Source: Psilocybe azurescens
Taxonomy: Eukaryota > Basidiomycota > Agaricomycetes > Agaricales > Agrocybaceae
Direction: 5' to 3'
NCBI GenBank assembly: GCA_023853785.1
Contig: JAJIRX010000557.1
Location: forward strand, 186,001-250,000
DNA length: 64,000 nucleotides
How positions within the stretch are numbered: the stretch's first letter is position 1; the number at the start of each line of letters is the position of its first letter. Below the pieces are notes generated by a model. That model saw only the letters and a list, made by a program, of their open reading frames with translations, made no database searches and was not told where the DNA came from. Below, in pieces: positions 12,383 to 25,388 of this stretch. Position numbers and translations under genes: made by a program.

Positions 12383-12904
12383 GGCACCAAGTTCTAGGAT
12401 GAGAGGTGTGACACTTGCGTACCACTAAACACCAGTCACCACTTACATATCGGAGATGCCCGGCACCCGATCCAAATTGATTCCGTGAGTCTTGAGAGGA
12501 CCCGGCAGACCGCATCACGCGTGACGAGTGACTCGCACTAACTACCGCCCGCAGAATGTATCTCATAGTACAGAACATAGTGAGGGCGACGAGACATAAG
12601 CTGGCGGAGAGCGCTTAGATGGCATAGGGCTGCTGCAATGGTCGGAGCAGAGTGGAAGCAGGCGATAGCCGAGTTGCTGACTGAAAAATAGGACGTGTTT
12701 GAGTGCGTGGTGATGGTCGCACGGAGCTAATACTTATAAAAGGAATTCGGTGTAGACATATGAGCAGGACTTGGACTCTGACCGCAATGTCGTCTTGACC
12801 CTTCAATATATCTTTTCGCCCATCCTGTTATCTCTTCGCAATACCGACCTTCGTGGTTCTCTGGACTCCTCTCCGCTCTCGCTGCTCCCTTCCCCAGCAG
12901 TCTA
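12383..12904. other. Divergent promoter region between bS18m and the Rim15-like kinase
   Basis: These 522 bp separate two divergently transcribed starts. The stretch just before 12905 is C/T-rich, as is common at fungal transcription starts. No gene or repeat is seen. Confidence 0.45.
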
Positions 12905-15900
12905 ATGTCAGATACCGGCCAATATCAGCGACGACAACCACCTAGTCCTCTCGTCTTCTCTCCAGATGCCATTCTCTCCCCTGTACCACTCCAGGCTCAG
13001 CAGAGGCTTGCAAGCGTGAATCATGGCTCTGGTTCCAACACCGTCTCCATGCCGTTCGTCAGGCGGCATGTCACAAGGCGTCTCAAGGCTGCAAAGACAG
13101 AGTGCGATAAGGAGCTCCAGAGGGTTACCAACAACATTACGGCCTTTTTTGAGGAGCGTCTGCGGGAGGGCGATCATGAGACTGAGCGGGATCGTCGCGA
13201 ACGCGACCAGGATTCCCAGCAGGGTGACTATGAACCACTTCGCGATGCTTTTGTCTATCAGCAGCCCACGGAGTTTGGCACTGCTCATCAGCAGTTGGAC
13301 GAATATGGCTCGGATGGAGGCTACGATGCAGAGCCAGAGTATAGTCGTCACAGCCGTCAACGTGCGTATCCACAAGAAACAACTTCACGGCCTCCTTCAC
13401 TCATGATCCATCCCTACCCATCCCCTGGTCTCAATCCAGAATCAGCCCAAATCAGCCCGGCATCTTTGCGCAGACAGAGCAACGCACCCTGGGATAGACC
13501 ACTCAGTAGTTCTGTTTCATCTAGCGCGCTGGCATCCAGTCCGGCATCGTCCACTATCATGTTACCCGATGTACCACTCACCCGGAAACCCTCGAATCAT
13601 GCCCCTGCACCTACCTCATGGGGCACTGGCAGCGCCTCATCCCGTCGCCTTTCGCGCACGATCCATATCCCTTCACGACCTACACACTCAGGACAAAGTT
13701 CTCGTTCTACCTCTCGATCTCGCTCGCCCTTACCACCTTTGTCTTCCCTCACGAGCTTTTCTGAGTATGCCATTAACTCAGGTTTCAATCGGCGGTCGTC
13801 TCGGATACTTGTCGATGATCCTATTGACCCTATTATGACCGCTCTCTACGAAATTATCGGTGTTGCAACCGATGTTACAGATACCACCCTTGCCCAACTT
13901 ACAGCGCAGCCAAAAATGATGGAATCAATCGTTCAACGGGTCCAGAACATAGGCAGAACTTGGGACGATCATCCAGACTGGCATGGACGAAATTGGTATG
14001 TCCAGGTGCTCCTGGCTGTAGCCAGCCTCAGTCGTGTCGTGGAATGGTGGGAAGCAGAGAAGCAGTTTTGGAATTTTGATGAGAACGAAGAAGAACAGGA
14101 CGAGCCTTTAATGTTTGTTACAAAACCCGCAGAAGACACTGGACCTCTCCCATCCTCAGCGCTCCACCACATAGAATCTGGTCTGGAAGGCTTTAGATTG
14201 AATGATGACGACGATCATCATGTTCGTGCACCAACACCACCGACTGTCACACGGAAGTCGAGGGATGAGCAAACGAAGGATATTGCGCACTCTAGGCTTG
14301 CCCTTCCGGCACCCATGAAACATCGCGCTCCTGTTACACCTTCGAAGACTCCTGAAGCCGCCGAATCAGCCCGTGTGCTTGCTACTGAGCGTTTAAGACT
14401 TCAGGCCGAAACAGCGCAGAATCAGAACATTGTTGTTGAGCTGAGCCTGGATGGCGATCATTTCATTTGGGTTAATCACGCTTGGAGGGTCGTCGTTGGG
14501 TAAGATATCTCTATTGCGGGGATTATTACGTGGTTAATTTTCTTTTGTCACAAGGACCGATCCAGAAGGCCTGCCTGGCACTCGGATCTCAAGTTTGTTG
14601 TCACCGAGTGATTGGGGCGTGTTCAAAGAGGCTAGCCAACGCCTACAGGATGATGACTCGCATACTGTCGAGGTTCGATTCAAGTTGCAGATTGAGCCGA
14701 ATGTAGAGCACGACCCGTCGTCTGGCTCACTCTTCCAGCAGATGGAAGGCAAAGGCATGTTAATGATTGACCGTGAAGACGGACAACCTTCGCACACAAT
14801 GTGGGTTATCAAGCCCATTGCCCCAGCTCGGTTCGAGCACGACGCGCCCACCATTGCTCTCGCAGAAGGTGATCTTGCCCCAGAACCAGCTTCAACCATC
14901 CGCTCTACATTTCTCGAGCCACCTAGCCTTGAGCCTGTCACGCCGTTTCCTTTCAGTCAACCTATCTGCATAGACCCCATTCTTTGCCGCATCTGTGAAT
15001 GCAAAATCCCTCAATGGTACTTCGAGAAGCACAGCGAAACGTGTGCTGAAACCCACCGCTTGGAGGCGGAAATTATCGAATGTAATGAATCCATCGCGGA
15101 GCTTCGTAATACCATACGCGATCTCTGCGTGGCTGTTGATCGACCTTCACCCGCTGCAGTTCCAGAATATCGAGGTATGCAAATATTCACTCCTTCGACA
15201 TCACCAATTGTATCGTCGCCTCTTCAACTGTTCCGCGCGAATAAGATGCAAAGACTGGGAGTAAAGAAGATGCAAAGACGATTGCTGGATCAGATTGACG
15301 ATATCTTGCAAGTTGCTTCTGAAATTGAAATGCCTTCTCTCAAGGATGAAGAAGCTCAGGAACCTATCGAACGTCAACGACTACTTTCTCCGGGCTCTGA
15401 ACGCAAGATCACTCAGATACGACAATGGTCGAAGCCTACCAGCGAAGATGCTGCACTTGGGCAGCTACTTCAAGACGCAGAGCGCGTGATGCGGCAGAAG
15501 ATCGACAATGTTGTACGCATGCAAAATACTATACGATACTCCGAAAAGATTTGGCACGAGTGGCAGGAGAGGATTGAAAGCGTCCTCGCTACAGTGGACG
15601 AATCGGGAAGTGAAAGTGGAGAAAGCGCATCGGATGAAGGGAACGAAGGCGAGGGGGAGGGTGACAACGACCAGGACGTTAATGATAACGCTAGCATTAC
15701 TTCGGAGTATGGAGGCGGGAACGGAAGTCGGCGGGTTGGTGATCCCACCCCGGTGACATCGTCATCCCCAGTTCCATATAGCTCTGCTCATCCGCGTCCA
15801 GCGAGTGCTGGAACGTTCCCGGTTACCAACCCTCCTGTCCTTCATTCGAGGCAGCAACTTCACACGAGATCATCTACACCCTCTTCGGTCTCTTCTCCGT

Positions 15901-18862
15901 TGGCGCTTGCTGCGCCCATCGTTGCCCCACCATCTCCTGAGGAGCCCATGCCCTTGATGCTACTTGACGAAAGTCCTCGGGTAACCGGAATCAAGTCTCG
16001 TAAGTCTATTCAAAACTTGTTGGAACCCAAGTTTGTGATCACACCGCCAACATCACCGCTCGTTTCAGCTCGTGACGGTAGCTCTGGATCTCTTACAAGG
16101 GAATCGTCCATCAAACACAGTCACCGCCGACACTCTACTGCAAACCTATTAACAAGTCCACCTGTTGCTGGCCCGCTTTCGCCGCGTCAGACTTCAACAC
16201 AGGCGATCCCGCGGACAACGCCCACCTCTATCAAAGACTTTGATATAATCAAACCGATTAGTAAAGGCGCTTTTGGTTCAGTATTCCTCGCAAAGAAGAA
16301 AGCTACCGGTGACTATTACGCTATCAAGGTTCTGAAGAAAGCCGACATGATTGCCAAAAATCAAATTACCAACGTCAAGGCTGAACGAATGATTCTTATG
16401 AAACAGGCAGAATCCCCGTTTGTCGCTAAACTTTATTTTACTTTCCAGAGCAAAGATAATCTATATCTGGTCATGGAATATCTCAATGGCGGAGACTGCG
16501 CTGCACTCATCAAGTCCCTGGGATGTCTGCCAGAGGAATGGACGAAGAACTACATCGCGGAAGTTGTCCTTGGGCTGGAATACCTCCATCAACGGGGTGT
16601 CGTTCATCGGTGCGTTTCTTGCCCCCTTTGTCCTGGACGTTTGTTTATAATTTTGAGTAGTGATTTGAAGCCCGACAACCTTCTTATTGATCAACATGGA
16701 CACCTGAAACTCACCGATTTTGGGCTAAGTAGGATTGGTCTGCTCGGCCGTCAAACACGCGAAGGTCAAGCGGGGCGACCTCTGACGAGATACAGTTCAA
16801 GATCGCGACCGCCTTCAATGGATTCAGCCTTTCTCTCGTCACCTCTAATATTTCCAGACCCAACCAGTGGAGGTTCGTACTTTACCCAGAGGACAAATGT
16901 GGTTCCCCCTATTGGAAACAGCCCTTATCTACCTCCTACAGATGATTACGGCGAGTCGAGTGGTTCGGAGTCTGTCATTGGGCTTCACTCTCGGCGCAAC
17001 ACTAGGATTGCTGACAGCCCTCTGCAGTCTTTTGCTAATGAGCTGACGACAGATCTTCGTTCGCATTCAAATTCAGGCGGTGGGACACCACCTGGAGAAC
17101 AAAAATTTGTTGGTACACCTGATTATTTGGCTCCTGAAACCATTTTGGGCCTTCGCGGCGATGATGCAGCGGTCGATTGGGTGCGTTGCCTAGGTATTTT
17201 TCTTGTCTACTGAACGGGTTTTATTGACACTTGAGCTCGTTGCAGTGGGCTCTTGGTGTTATCACTTATGAGTTTCTTTACGGCATCCCTCCCTTCCACG
17301 CCGAAACTCCCGAAAAAGTATTCGAAAATATTCTGTCGGGACATATTGAATGGCATGAGGAGTGGATCGAATTCTCACAAGAGGCTCGAGATTTTATGAA
17401 GGCGCTGATGACACTCGATCCTAACGAGCGGCTCGGTTCGGGTGGCGCAGATGAAGTGAAAGGCCATGCATTCTTCGCCGGCATTGATTGGGAGAAGGTT
17501 ACGACGACGGAGGCTGCTTTCATACCACAGGTATCCGATCCTGAATCGACCGATTACTTTGATCCTCGTGGAGCAATACCGCAACTTTTCCAAGATGAGG
17601 ACCAGGTCGCCCTACAGAACCAGTCGAGCTTGGACAGCCCTACCGGAAACAATATGCCGCCGCCGTCTATGCCTGTTCCTATTGCTGGACGTGAGGCCCC
17701 TTTGTCTGGCGGGAGCGACGACTTTGGTTCTTTCAGTTTCAAAAATCTTCCCGTCTTGAAGCAAGCCAACGATGATGTGATTCGTAAACTCAAGACCGAT
17801 CAGATGGTACCTATCACCCATACCTTGACAGAGCCTGCCAATTTCCACCACCAGCGGAAGCGTAGTATGTCGCAGAGGATGAAGAAACCTCCGAGTGTCG
17901 TCACCACCATAGAACCGAGGATGCCTGCCGGTCCACCTTCCCCCGCTACCTCGACGTCCTCAATAGCCTCTTCTCCGTCACGGACAAGTCTCCCGCCACC
18001 GACCCCAGGCAGTAGCGGCGGTCACATTCGGAAGCCGTCTGAGTATGGTGCAGTTGAACGATTCAAACTCAATCATATGGAAGGAGTTGATCGACGAAAT
18101 TCTATGCCCAGTCGACTTCGAACCGCCTCCATTTCAAGTGCTGGGGATGGCTCTGGTTCCGAAACATGGCAATCCACTGGCTATGGAAGTCAGCATGAGT
18201 CGAACACCCCTCCATCGTCTGTTCATTCTATTGACTTGAGGAAAGGACCTGATCCTTCTGACCGTGTCGTCACTTGCCTGCTGGCGGAAGATAATCCCAT
18301 CACGGCGAAGATCATCGAGACGCTACTGATTCGTTTAGGTTGCCGGTGTGTTGTTGTTGCCGATGGTTCAGAAGCGATCAGCGTTGCAATGGGGGATATC
18401 AGTATGTCATTTTTTCTATTTGCGGTGCTATGAATGTTCATAAACACGCTTTCACAGAATTCGATTGCATCCTCATGGACCTACAGATGCCAGTTTGTAA
18501 GTGACACTTCAATTTATTTTATTATGGTGCCTTGGACTGACAGTGATTCAGTGGATGGCGAAGGCGCTGCACGCTATATCAAAAGCACAAATGGCAAAAA
18601 TACAAACACTCCGATCATTGCTGTTAGCGCCTACAGCGGTGTCGATCCTAATGATACTAGCAATGTCTTTGCGGCTTCTCTCGCTAAACCGTTGCAAAAG
18701 GCCGATCTTATATGTGAATTTTCCTTAGTTGTTGCCCACCATTACTCTTTGCTCATGAGGGTCACTTTAGTGGTCATGCGCCAACTTGGCTTCAAAACCT
18801 CGACTATGCAAGGTGGAGCAGCGCACCCCAAAGTGACTACCTCTCACCAAACGTCTACATAA
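12905..18862 (+). CDS. RIM15: Rim15-like AGC protein kinase with PAS, zinc-binding and receiver domains
   Basis: Rim15/Greatwall-type kinases drive entry into quiescence and nutrient-stress responses. Seven exons (12905-14499, 14555-16609, 16661-17180, 17246-18401, 18458-18496, 18552-18713, 18771-18862) sum to 5619 nt, or 1872 residues, with no frame break. Domain order: a disordered N-terminus, a PAS-like domain at about 515-650 ([20 protein letters not shown]), a C2HC zinc motif ([20 protein letters not shown]), then the kinase domain. The kinase has the glycine loop [30 protein letters not shown] and GTPDYLAPE, with about 130 residues inserted between DFG and GTPDYLAPE, as in Rim15/Greatwall. 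A C-terminal receiver domain has the acidic pair in LLAEDN, the phospho-acceptor Asp in ILMDLQMP, a Ser in AVSAYS and the Lys in LAKPL. The HRD motif is split by the 16610-16660 intron. Confidence 0.93.
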
Positions 18863-19329
18863 CCCATCGTTTTGCTTCGTTCACCTGATATCATACGCTT
18901 TGTTCTGTTGATTTTCTGTTTCTTCCCACCATGCGGATTTCGTTCTCTGTTCGCTCATGTCCCATTACTTATCCATTTTGTCGCTTTGATATACAACTTT
19001 TCTGCACGCATTCCATCTCCCATCACCATGATCACATAGCATTTTCACCCATGAGCATTTCTCTGCCCATTATCGCCTCTGTAATTTATAGATACTTCCA
19101 TTCAATATTGCAAGTCATGACCTATTTTATGATCCTAATTTGACGTGTGATATATTTGAGTGTCAAGTGATGGCACGGGGTTCTGTTGCGGGCGCGGAAT
19201 GATATTGATTGCGATGTACAGTGCCTCCTAGTGTACAGCGAGCGTCTGTGCCGGTCGTGGCTGTAAGTTGAAAAGCGAGCTGACTCTGGATTGGACTAAC
19301 ATGTATATCAGTCTTGATACCTGATAAGC
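18863..19329. other. Intergenic gap after the Rim15-like kinase
   Basis: These 467 bp lie between two tandem plus-strand genes. The first 250 bp are very T/C-rich and look like 3' UTR. No motif or gene is seen. Confidence 0.45.
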
Positions 19330-21942
19330 ATGGACCGCACACCATATCAATATCTGCCTATCGAGAGTCCGAATCTCGAGGGCGTCGCTCTGCCTCACAA
19401 CAACTCCGGGGTTAGTAGCAATGCGCTTGACCCAGGCTATGGTCCTCAAACCATACATAGATCTGACTTGTTCTTTATCAACTCTACTCCCCACATGAAT
19501 ACGAGGAAGAAACCAGAGTTTCCCAAGTTGCCCCTCAATGCTTCACCATCCAATCAGCTGTACCCATATCACCAGCAGTCCTTCAATCGCTATGTCCCAC
19601 AGCCCCAGTCTGCCGTGTATCCGACCGCATACTCCCAGAGCCCGGTCCTCCAGCATGACTATCACAGACAACGGGCTGCAACAGTCCCAGAACTCATACC
19701 ACCGCCGCTTTTGCCTCCAAAACCCATCGTCTACCCATCTATAGGCCAAAACAATGAATCACCTAGTTACCCTCCACCTCCTTTGCCACCTCCGCCTCCT
19801 TTCTCGGAGTCCGTGCCGGAGCCATCATTGGTCGCCCCTCCTGTTGACGATTCAAACGAGTTGGCTATTGCACTAGCACTGTCCCAGTCGGAATCGGTAC
19901 AGCGAAAGATTTTGGAAGACCAAGAGGAGCAAGACTTAGCTAGAGCTCTGATGGAGTCCATGTTGTCTACTGGAAGCAATTTACAGTCAACTAGCAATCC
20001 TTTCTTCGCATCGCCTAGTGACCCACCACCCATACCTACAACAACCAAGCCATCGCCGGTGCCTCCACCTGCGAACTTGCCTCAGACGGCTCCGCAGTAT
20101 AACTCAACTTCACCCCCTGTTCCCACCCCAGAGAGTCTATCTAAAAGTGCTGATCCCTCTCAATTTGGAAGATATGATAAGTGGCGTATACCCGAGAAAC
20201 CATCAGCCGACATTTTGGAATCCGAGCCCGAAAGCCGCTCTTCAGTCTCTACCAAGCCCGATTTCTCTCTAACGTCTGCAAGTCGTGAACCTCTACCCGC
20301 CGAGGCCCAAAAATTCCACCAGTGAGACCTTTGAGTGTATCTAGCTCATCGTCACTCCCGTATACCCTCCCAAGTCCTCGAGCAGCTGCGTTTGGTGATG
20401 TTGATTCTCAGAAAGATGGTAGTGATTTTTCTATTCGACCAAGAACTTCTCTGATACATGGGCCACCTTCACAAGAGAGTGACTCGACATCGCAGGCACC
20501 TCCGGATACCGTTCTAGTTTTCGACGATGAGGCGTATGCTCGCCAACTCGCAGCTGAAGAAGAAGAAATTGCCAGACAAGAACTGCAATCTTACAATGAT
20601 AAGCGGAAAGCGTTGGAAGCAGCTCGTGATGATCAGGTGGAACAAGCTGCTCCTGCTTACATCTCTCATGGCAAGCAACCTCAATGGCAACCACCAGAAA
20701 TATTCATTCCACCGAGTGAGCCATACCAGTTTCGCGATTCTGTTGTCCCTCGATCCGTTGAGAAGGCTCCTGCATCGGTGGATCCCAGTTCCTCGTCTTA
20801 TTCATCCGTTGCATATCCATCCATAGGATCACGGCGTGATTCAGAGTCGGACACATTTTTGATGACAAGTCGCCATTCCTCTGCTCGCTCCTCTGCTAGT
20901 GTGCCCGTCGGCCAGCCTGATCGCCCAGCTCACAGGCGTCGACCATCCATTGGTAGTATACCCCAAGCTGATTCAAGAACATCTGGGAATGGACATCAGC
21001 CACCAGTTGCCGGACTCTTGAATCCTAATCAGTTTTTGGACCGTGAATTGTTAGTTGGCGTTAGTACGTATCTTTCACTTCCCTCACATAAAAGTTGCCA
21101 ATTTTTCTAAAATTATCTGTATCTAGCAATCGGGTTTAAGCCTCCAGCCATATCCACGCGACTTCTACCAATGCAAGATCCTATGCCAAACATCATTTCC
21201 ATACCTTATAGCCGATGCCCTCCTTTACACTTCCAAGCTCCTGACTGGCGGCATCTTCTTAGGTTAATGGCTCGATTAAGTGGGACTCGAATTGAGCCGA
21301 CCGTCGAGGCAATGGCAGTAACGAGGGCGGACCTGAGACTACGAACCGTGGTCCAATTTATAAAGGTATGTTTTACATCAAAATATGTTGTTTGTTCATA
21401 CGCCAAATACCATTTGACTCTAGCCTAATCCATCTTCTACCGAGTGGCGGACGATATTATGGTTTACCGTTGACCATGCGGTTCCCCCAAATGCTCCAGG
21501 AGCGGCTCGCTACACGGCCGGCAATCCGAACTTGTTGCCCTGGTCTTATTCTCTCTCTCCTATTCCAATGCTCTTACGCGATGCCGCAGATACCCAAATT
21601 TCCAAAAGCTTTACGATCCCCGAATCAGAAACTGTTCCGCTACCTAATCTACCCATTACATTCCCAAATCTGGCTCTATACCTCCAAGCTGCCCTGGACG
21701 ATTCGCGACAATACAGTCATGACCCGCTCAGTTTGGGGAAGTTGGGGAAGATGGTACAAACGTGCTATCCTAGCGCAGAGCAAGAACATCCTGAGTTTGA
21801 TGGTCCAGGAAAATCAACCGTTGGTCATTTGTTCAAGCGGGTTATGGGACGAGGCAATAAGGATAAGAAGAAAGGCAAAGCAACAAATAACGAAGAAACT
21901 TATCAACTGGTTACACCTTTTGTACCGGATGAATGGGGTTAA
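19330..21942 (+). CDS. Unknown protein with two ubiquitin-interacting motifs
   Basis: I know no named family for this protein of about 830 residues. The N-terminal third is Pro/Ser/Tyr-rich. Two helices fit the ubiquitin-interacting motif consensus: ELAIALALSQSE at about residue 180 and DLARALMESMLS about 20 residues later; each has the central Ala and Ser at the right spacing. A third acidic helix, EAYARQLAAEEEEIARQE, follows. The C-terminal part, made of three exons, looks globular and conserved: APDWRHLLRLMARLSGTRIE, WRTILWFTVDHAVPPNAPG, LPWSYSLSPIPMLLRDAADT and ITFPNLALYLQAALDDSRQY. It ends in a basic stretch rich in Lys. The frame breaks at the A5 run 20309-20313, where one extra A joins AEAQK to IPPVRPLSVSSSS. 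An alternative 41-nt intron is shorter than any other here. A role in ubiquitin-dependent sorting or trafficking is a guess from the motifs. Confidence 0.72.
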
Positions 21943-22685
21943 AGATTAACGCTCTTCTTCAGCTCTTTAGCTTTCCTTGATTTCTGACCTTTTGATCGAC
22001 CGCCTGTTTGCTGTCCGTTTTCTGTTTTCTTCGTATTTCTGTCCGGTTTCCCCCAGTTTTTTCCTGCAACATTGACTGGAATTCATGTTTATATTATGTA
22101 TTTCATTGCCGTAGATACCTTCATTCTGATATATATCCAATATGTGTATTTGTACATTAATGGAATTACAAAGTTCAATGATATTAGATGATGCAACAGC
22201 ATGCTTCAATGTCAAATAATACGCAGTAGCCGCGAGTTACGCACTGTGCAACTCTTGCAACCGCCATGTACTGGAATCTACAGATGGTCCAGTCAAAGCA
22301 CTAGCCTTGGACTCCAACTAAGCAACATGTTAGGAGCAAACGATCGACTTCAGTGAATGTGTGAGAAGGTTGTGGCCCTTTGGACGCTAGTCATAGTATC
22401 TGTCAGACTTCTAGAAGTTACTGGTGCCACGACGTTGCTGACTCAAACTATGGGAAGTACCTGGTTTCTCAGTATTCTGCTATTTCCTTAGGACAAGGCA
22501 TGGGGCTTGATCTATACTCAGATGAAGTCATCCGACCTTGCAAAAATAGTTGACGAAGAAGCAAAGAACCTGCTCGGTTTATCGATGGCCCCACTTTCGA
22601 TGTTAAAAGACTCCTGGCCTGGTCTCCCATATTGCTTATAGTATCCTTCTGGATATCTGCACAGGGACTGAGAAACTTATCAAAC
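21943..22685. other. Intergenic gap upstream of the sugar transporter
   Basis: These 743 bp separate two tandem genes. A plus-strand reading frame of 39 codons (start about 22523) ends before the transporter ATG and could be an upstream ORF in its leader; I cannot tell whether it is translated. No repeat is seen. Confidence 0.4.
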
Positions 22686-25280
22686 ATGGAAAAAAGCTCG
22701 AAGAACACCCTGCTCGGAAGGCAGAATATGCGAATACAAGTAAAGAGAGCGACATCGAGGACGGATCTTCATTTCTGGCAGAAGTCCAGTCTCTAAGACT
22801 GTCTTTGCGAGGGCCACGATTGACGGCGGCTATAGCCTTCGTCACTGGGACGGGGTTTACGTTGTTTGGGTATGTAAATTCATCCCCGTTACGAGAAAAC
22901 GGATATTGAAAGCAGTGGTTATAGGTATGACCAAGGTGTCATGTCCTCTTTGCTCACCGCGAAACAGGTCCTCTAAACCTTACTGTAACTCAACCGTCGT
23001 TATTTTGATTATTTTTTCTTTTTATTCCAGTTCGAGAACACCTTCCCAGAGGTAGTAATTGATAATGCTCATAGGAATCATGCAACCTTGCAGAGTCTCC
23101 TCGTCGCTATTTATGTATAGCATGTCCTATATCCTTTGATCTGACTCTGAGATTGACCATGTGTGTATAGGAAATTGGCTGCCTCATTGGCGCCCTCTCC
23201 AATCTTTGGATTGGGGATAGGTTGGGTCGACGTCGCACCATTGTTTTGGGGGGCGTAGTGATGATTATTGGCGCTATTCTCCAGGCCACATCGTTTAGCT
23301 ATGCACACATGCTCGTCGCCCGGGTAATCACTGGCCTAGGGAATGGTCTCAATGTATGATTTGATTTTATCCTATGGTCGCACTTAGAAGTCTCCTGATA
23401 TACACCATTAAATGTAGACTTCAACTGTTCCGGCGTATCACGCAGAATGCTCGCCAGCCGCTCGTAGAGGGAGCTTAATCATGATAGAAGGAAGTCTCAT
23501 CACTTTTGGAATAATGGTTTCGTGAGTTGGTCCTTCCGTTTCATTTGATTAGCGGTTTCACTGAAAGTTCTCTAATAGCTATGTGCGCGTTCTATCCATC
23601 TTTCCTGGTCCTTTAGCTTCAGTCTGATCTTGATTTAAAAGTGGCTGGATTTCGCATTGTGCGTTTGTAGTATGGCAAAGCGAACATAAAAGGCTAACCA
23701 TGAACGACTAAATCATGTATAGATTTTGGGCTGAAGGTTCATCCGCCCAGTGGAGGGCACCCATAGCCATACAAATTATCTTTGCTTTGATAATGGTTCT
23801 GGCCATCGGCTTTGTAAGCGATCTTATATCTTTATTCTTTTCTCTCTTTGACCGAATATTTTAAGCTTCCAGAGTCACCTAGATGGTACGTGAAGCATCA
23901 GACGCACCAGAAGCTAGAATTGAAACAAAATACAAGGCTTCTTAAGGCTGGTCGACCCGCAGAGGCAATGGCAGTAATATCTGCATTAGAGGATAAACCA
24001 CCGACCGATGCGAATGTCAAACAAACCTTCGAAGCTATAAGAGAGGCTGTAATAGCTGAAGGACTGGACGCAGGAAACGCGGTCTCGAGTCCTGGCTCTG
24101 AGAAATCACAGTCCACTAAGGCATCGCTTCGTGAATTGTTCACAAGCGGTCGCGGACAGAATTTCCGCAGAGTAAGCCTGGGCGTTGTTATTCAGTGTTT
24201 CCAGCAGGTATTTACTTCCACATTTACCGGCGTAAGCGGACTTCTTATGAGCCCATTTAAGATTACTGGGATAAATATCATCACATACTACGCGGTACGT
24301 TTGTACATCTTCAGCATTGATGATGATTTTTGAAGTGTACGTCTCCTAGACGCTGCTTTTTGAACGTTTGCAAATATCAGACACCAAATCTCGAATAATC
24401 GCAGCTTGCAACGCCACAGAATATTTTATGGCATCATTCATTGCTGTATTTTTGATCGAACGAGTCGGCCGCCGTAAGCTGATGTTCTTCGGGTCTTCTG
24501 GGCAGACTTGCACGATGATACTTCTTGCGATATTGGGGAGTATCAATAATTCGCCTGCACGCATAATTAGTGCCATCTTGTTGTTTGTGTTCAATTCTTT
24601 CTTCGCTGTCGGTTGGTTGGGTATGACTTGGCTCTACGTGAGTGCTTGGTTGAGTTCGCCCGTAATTGATTAATGTTGTATACTCCATCGGTACTCCATA
24701 GCCAGCTGAGATAGTTGGCCTCCGCATGCGTGGTCCCGCTAATGCACTTTCAACGGTACTCTTCTATTTTTGGGGGCGAGAAAACTGAACCGAGTCGAAA
24801 AACACAATAGGCCAGTAACTGGACATTTAACTTCCTGGTCGTCATGATTACAGGACCAGCCTTTGAGAATATATCGTGGCGCACTTACATCAGTTAGGAT
24901 ATTTGCTTGCTTGTTGAAAAGCACTAACTTCTTGCACCTGACAGTTTTTGCTGCACTTAATGCTGCAATCATACCATGCGTCTATTTCTTCTTTCCCGGT
25001 AATTCGGTCTCGATCTTTGGCGGTAAACGTGATACTGACCTGACGGTACAGAAACGGCGGGACGTTCGCTTGAAGGTGGGTGGCACCAACTGACAACCTT
25101 GTTTAAATGAATTTAATCAGGAACTTTGATGGCAGATATGGACGTTATCTTCGCGATTGCATATAATGAGGGCGTTTCCCCGTCGCTGTCTCTCTGCGAA
25201 AGGATATACCTAGAGCAGGATCGGCCGAAGCAAATAGAATCCTAGGTCTGGATGAAAACCCAAATGCGCAAGGTATTTGA
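22686..25280 (+). CDS. MFS sugar (monosaccharide) transporter with many tiny exons and two frame breaks
   Basis: This is a 12-helix sugar porter of about 530 residues in the plasma membrane. Family signatures are present in order: TGTGFTLFGYDQGVMSSLLT, GDRLGRRRT (GxxxD/R motif), PAYHAECSPAARRGSL, LPESPRW, GINIITYYA, ERVGRRKL, WLGMTWLYPAEIVG and FFFPETAGRS. Exons are joined by about 15 short introns. Around 23521-23723 the splice pattern implies exons of 4 nt (CTAT, 23579-23582) and 17 nt (23642-23658), flanked by well formed introns of 57, 59 and 64 nt, giving VSYWLDFALFWAEG. Two frame breaks occur. The A6 run at 22690-22695 needs one more A for MEKKLEEHPARK, and the C4 run at 25178-25181 needs one more C for VAVSLRKDIPRAG at the C-terminus. 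The substrate cannot be named. It could be a young pseudogene, but see the frameshift finding. Confidence 0.8.
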
Positions 25281-25388
25281 TCGATAAAAACTTTTATATC
25301 CCACGTACAGTGAACTGAATATTTCTGAAGAGCTTTAACCACAAGATGAGCCCTGTTCATCGAGGTATCACTTTGCTTTAGTACAATG

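Noticed and set aside
12908..13400. Long open frames opposite the first exon of the Rim15-like kinase (about 155 and 87 codons)
   Set aside because: They are antisense shadows of a coding exon with no independent features.
14534..14941. A 135-codon minus-strand frame within the kinase gene
   Set aside because: It lies fully inside the PAS-coding exon and has no recognisable motif.
20308..20325. A separate second gene starting after the stop at 20323 in the UIM protein
   Set aside because: No ATG in a good context follows, the second part starts mid low-complexity sequence, and one extra A joins the two halves smoothly.
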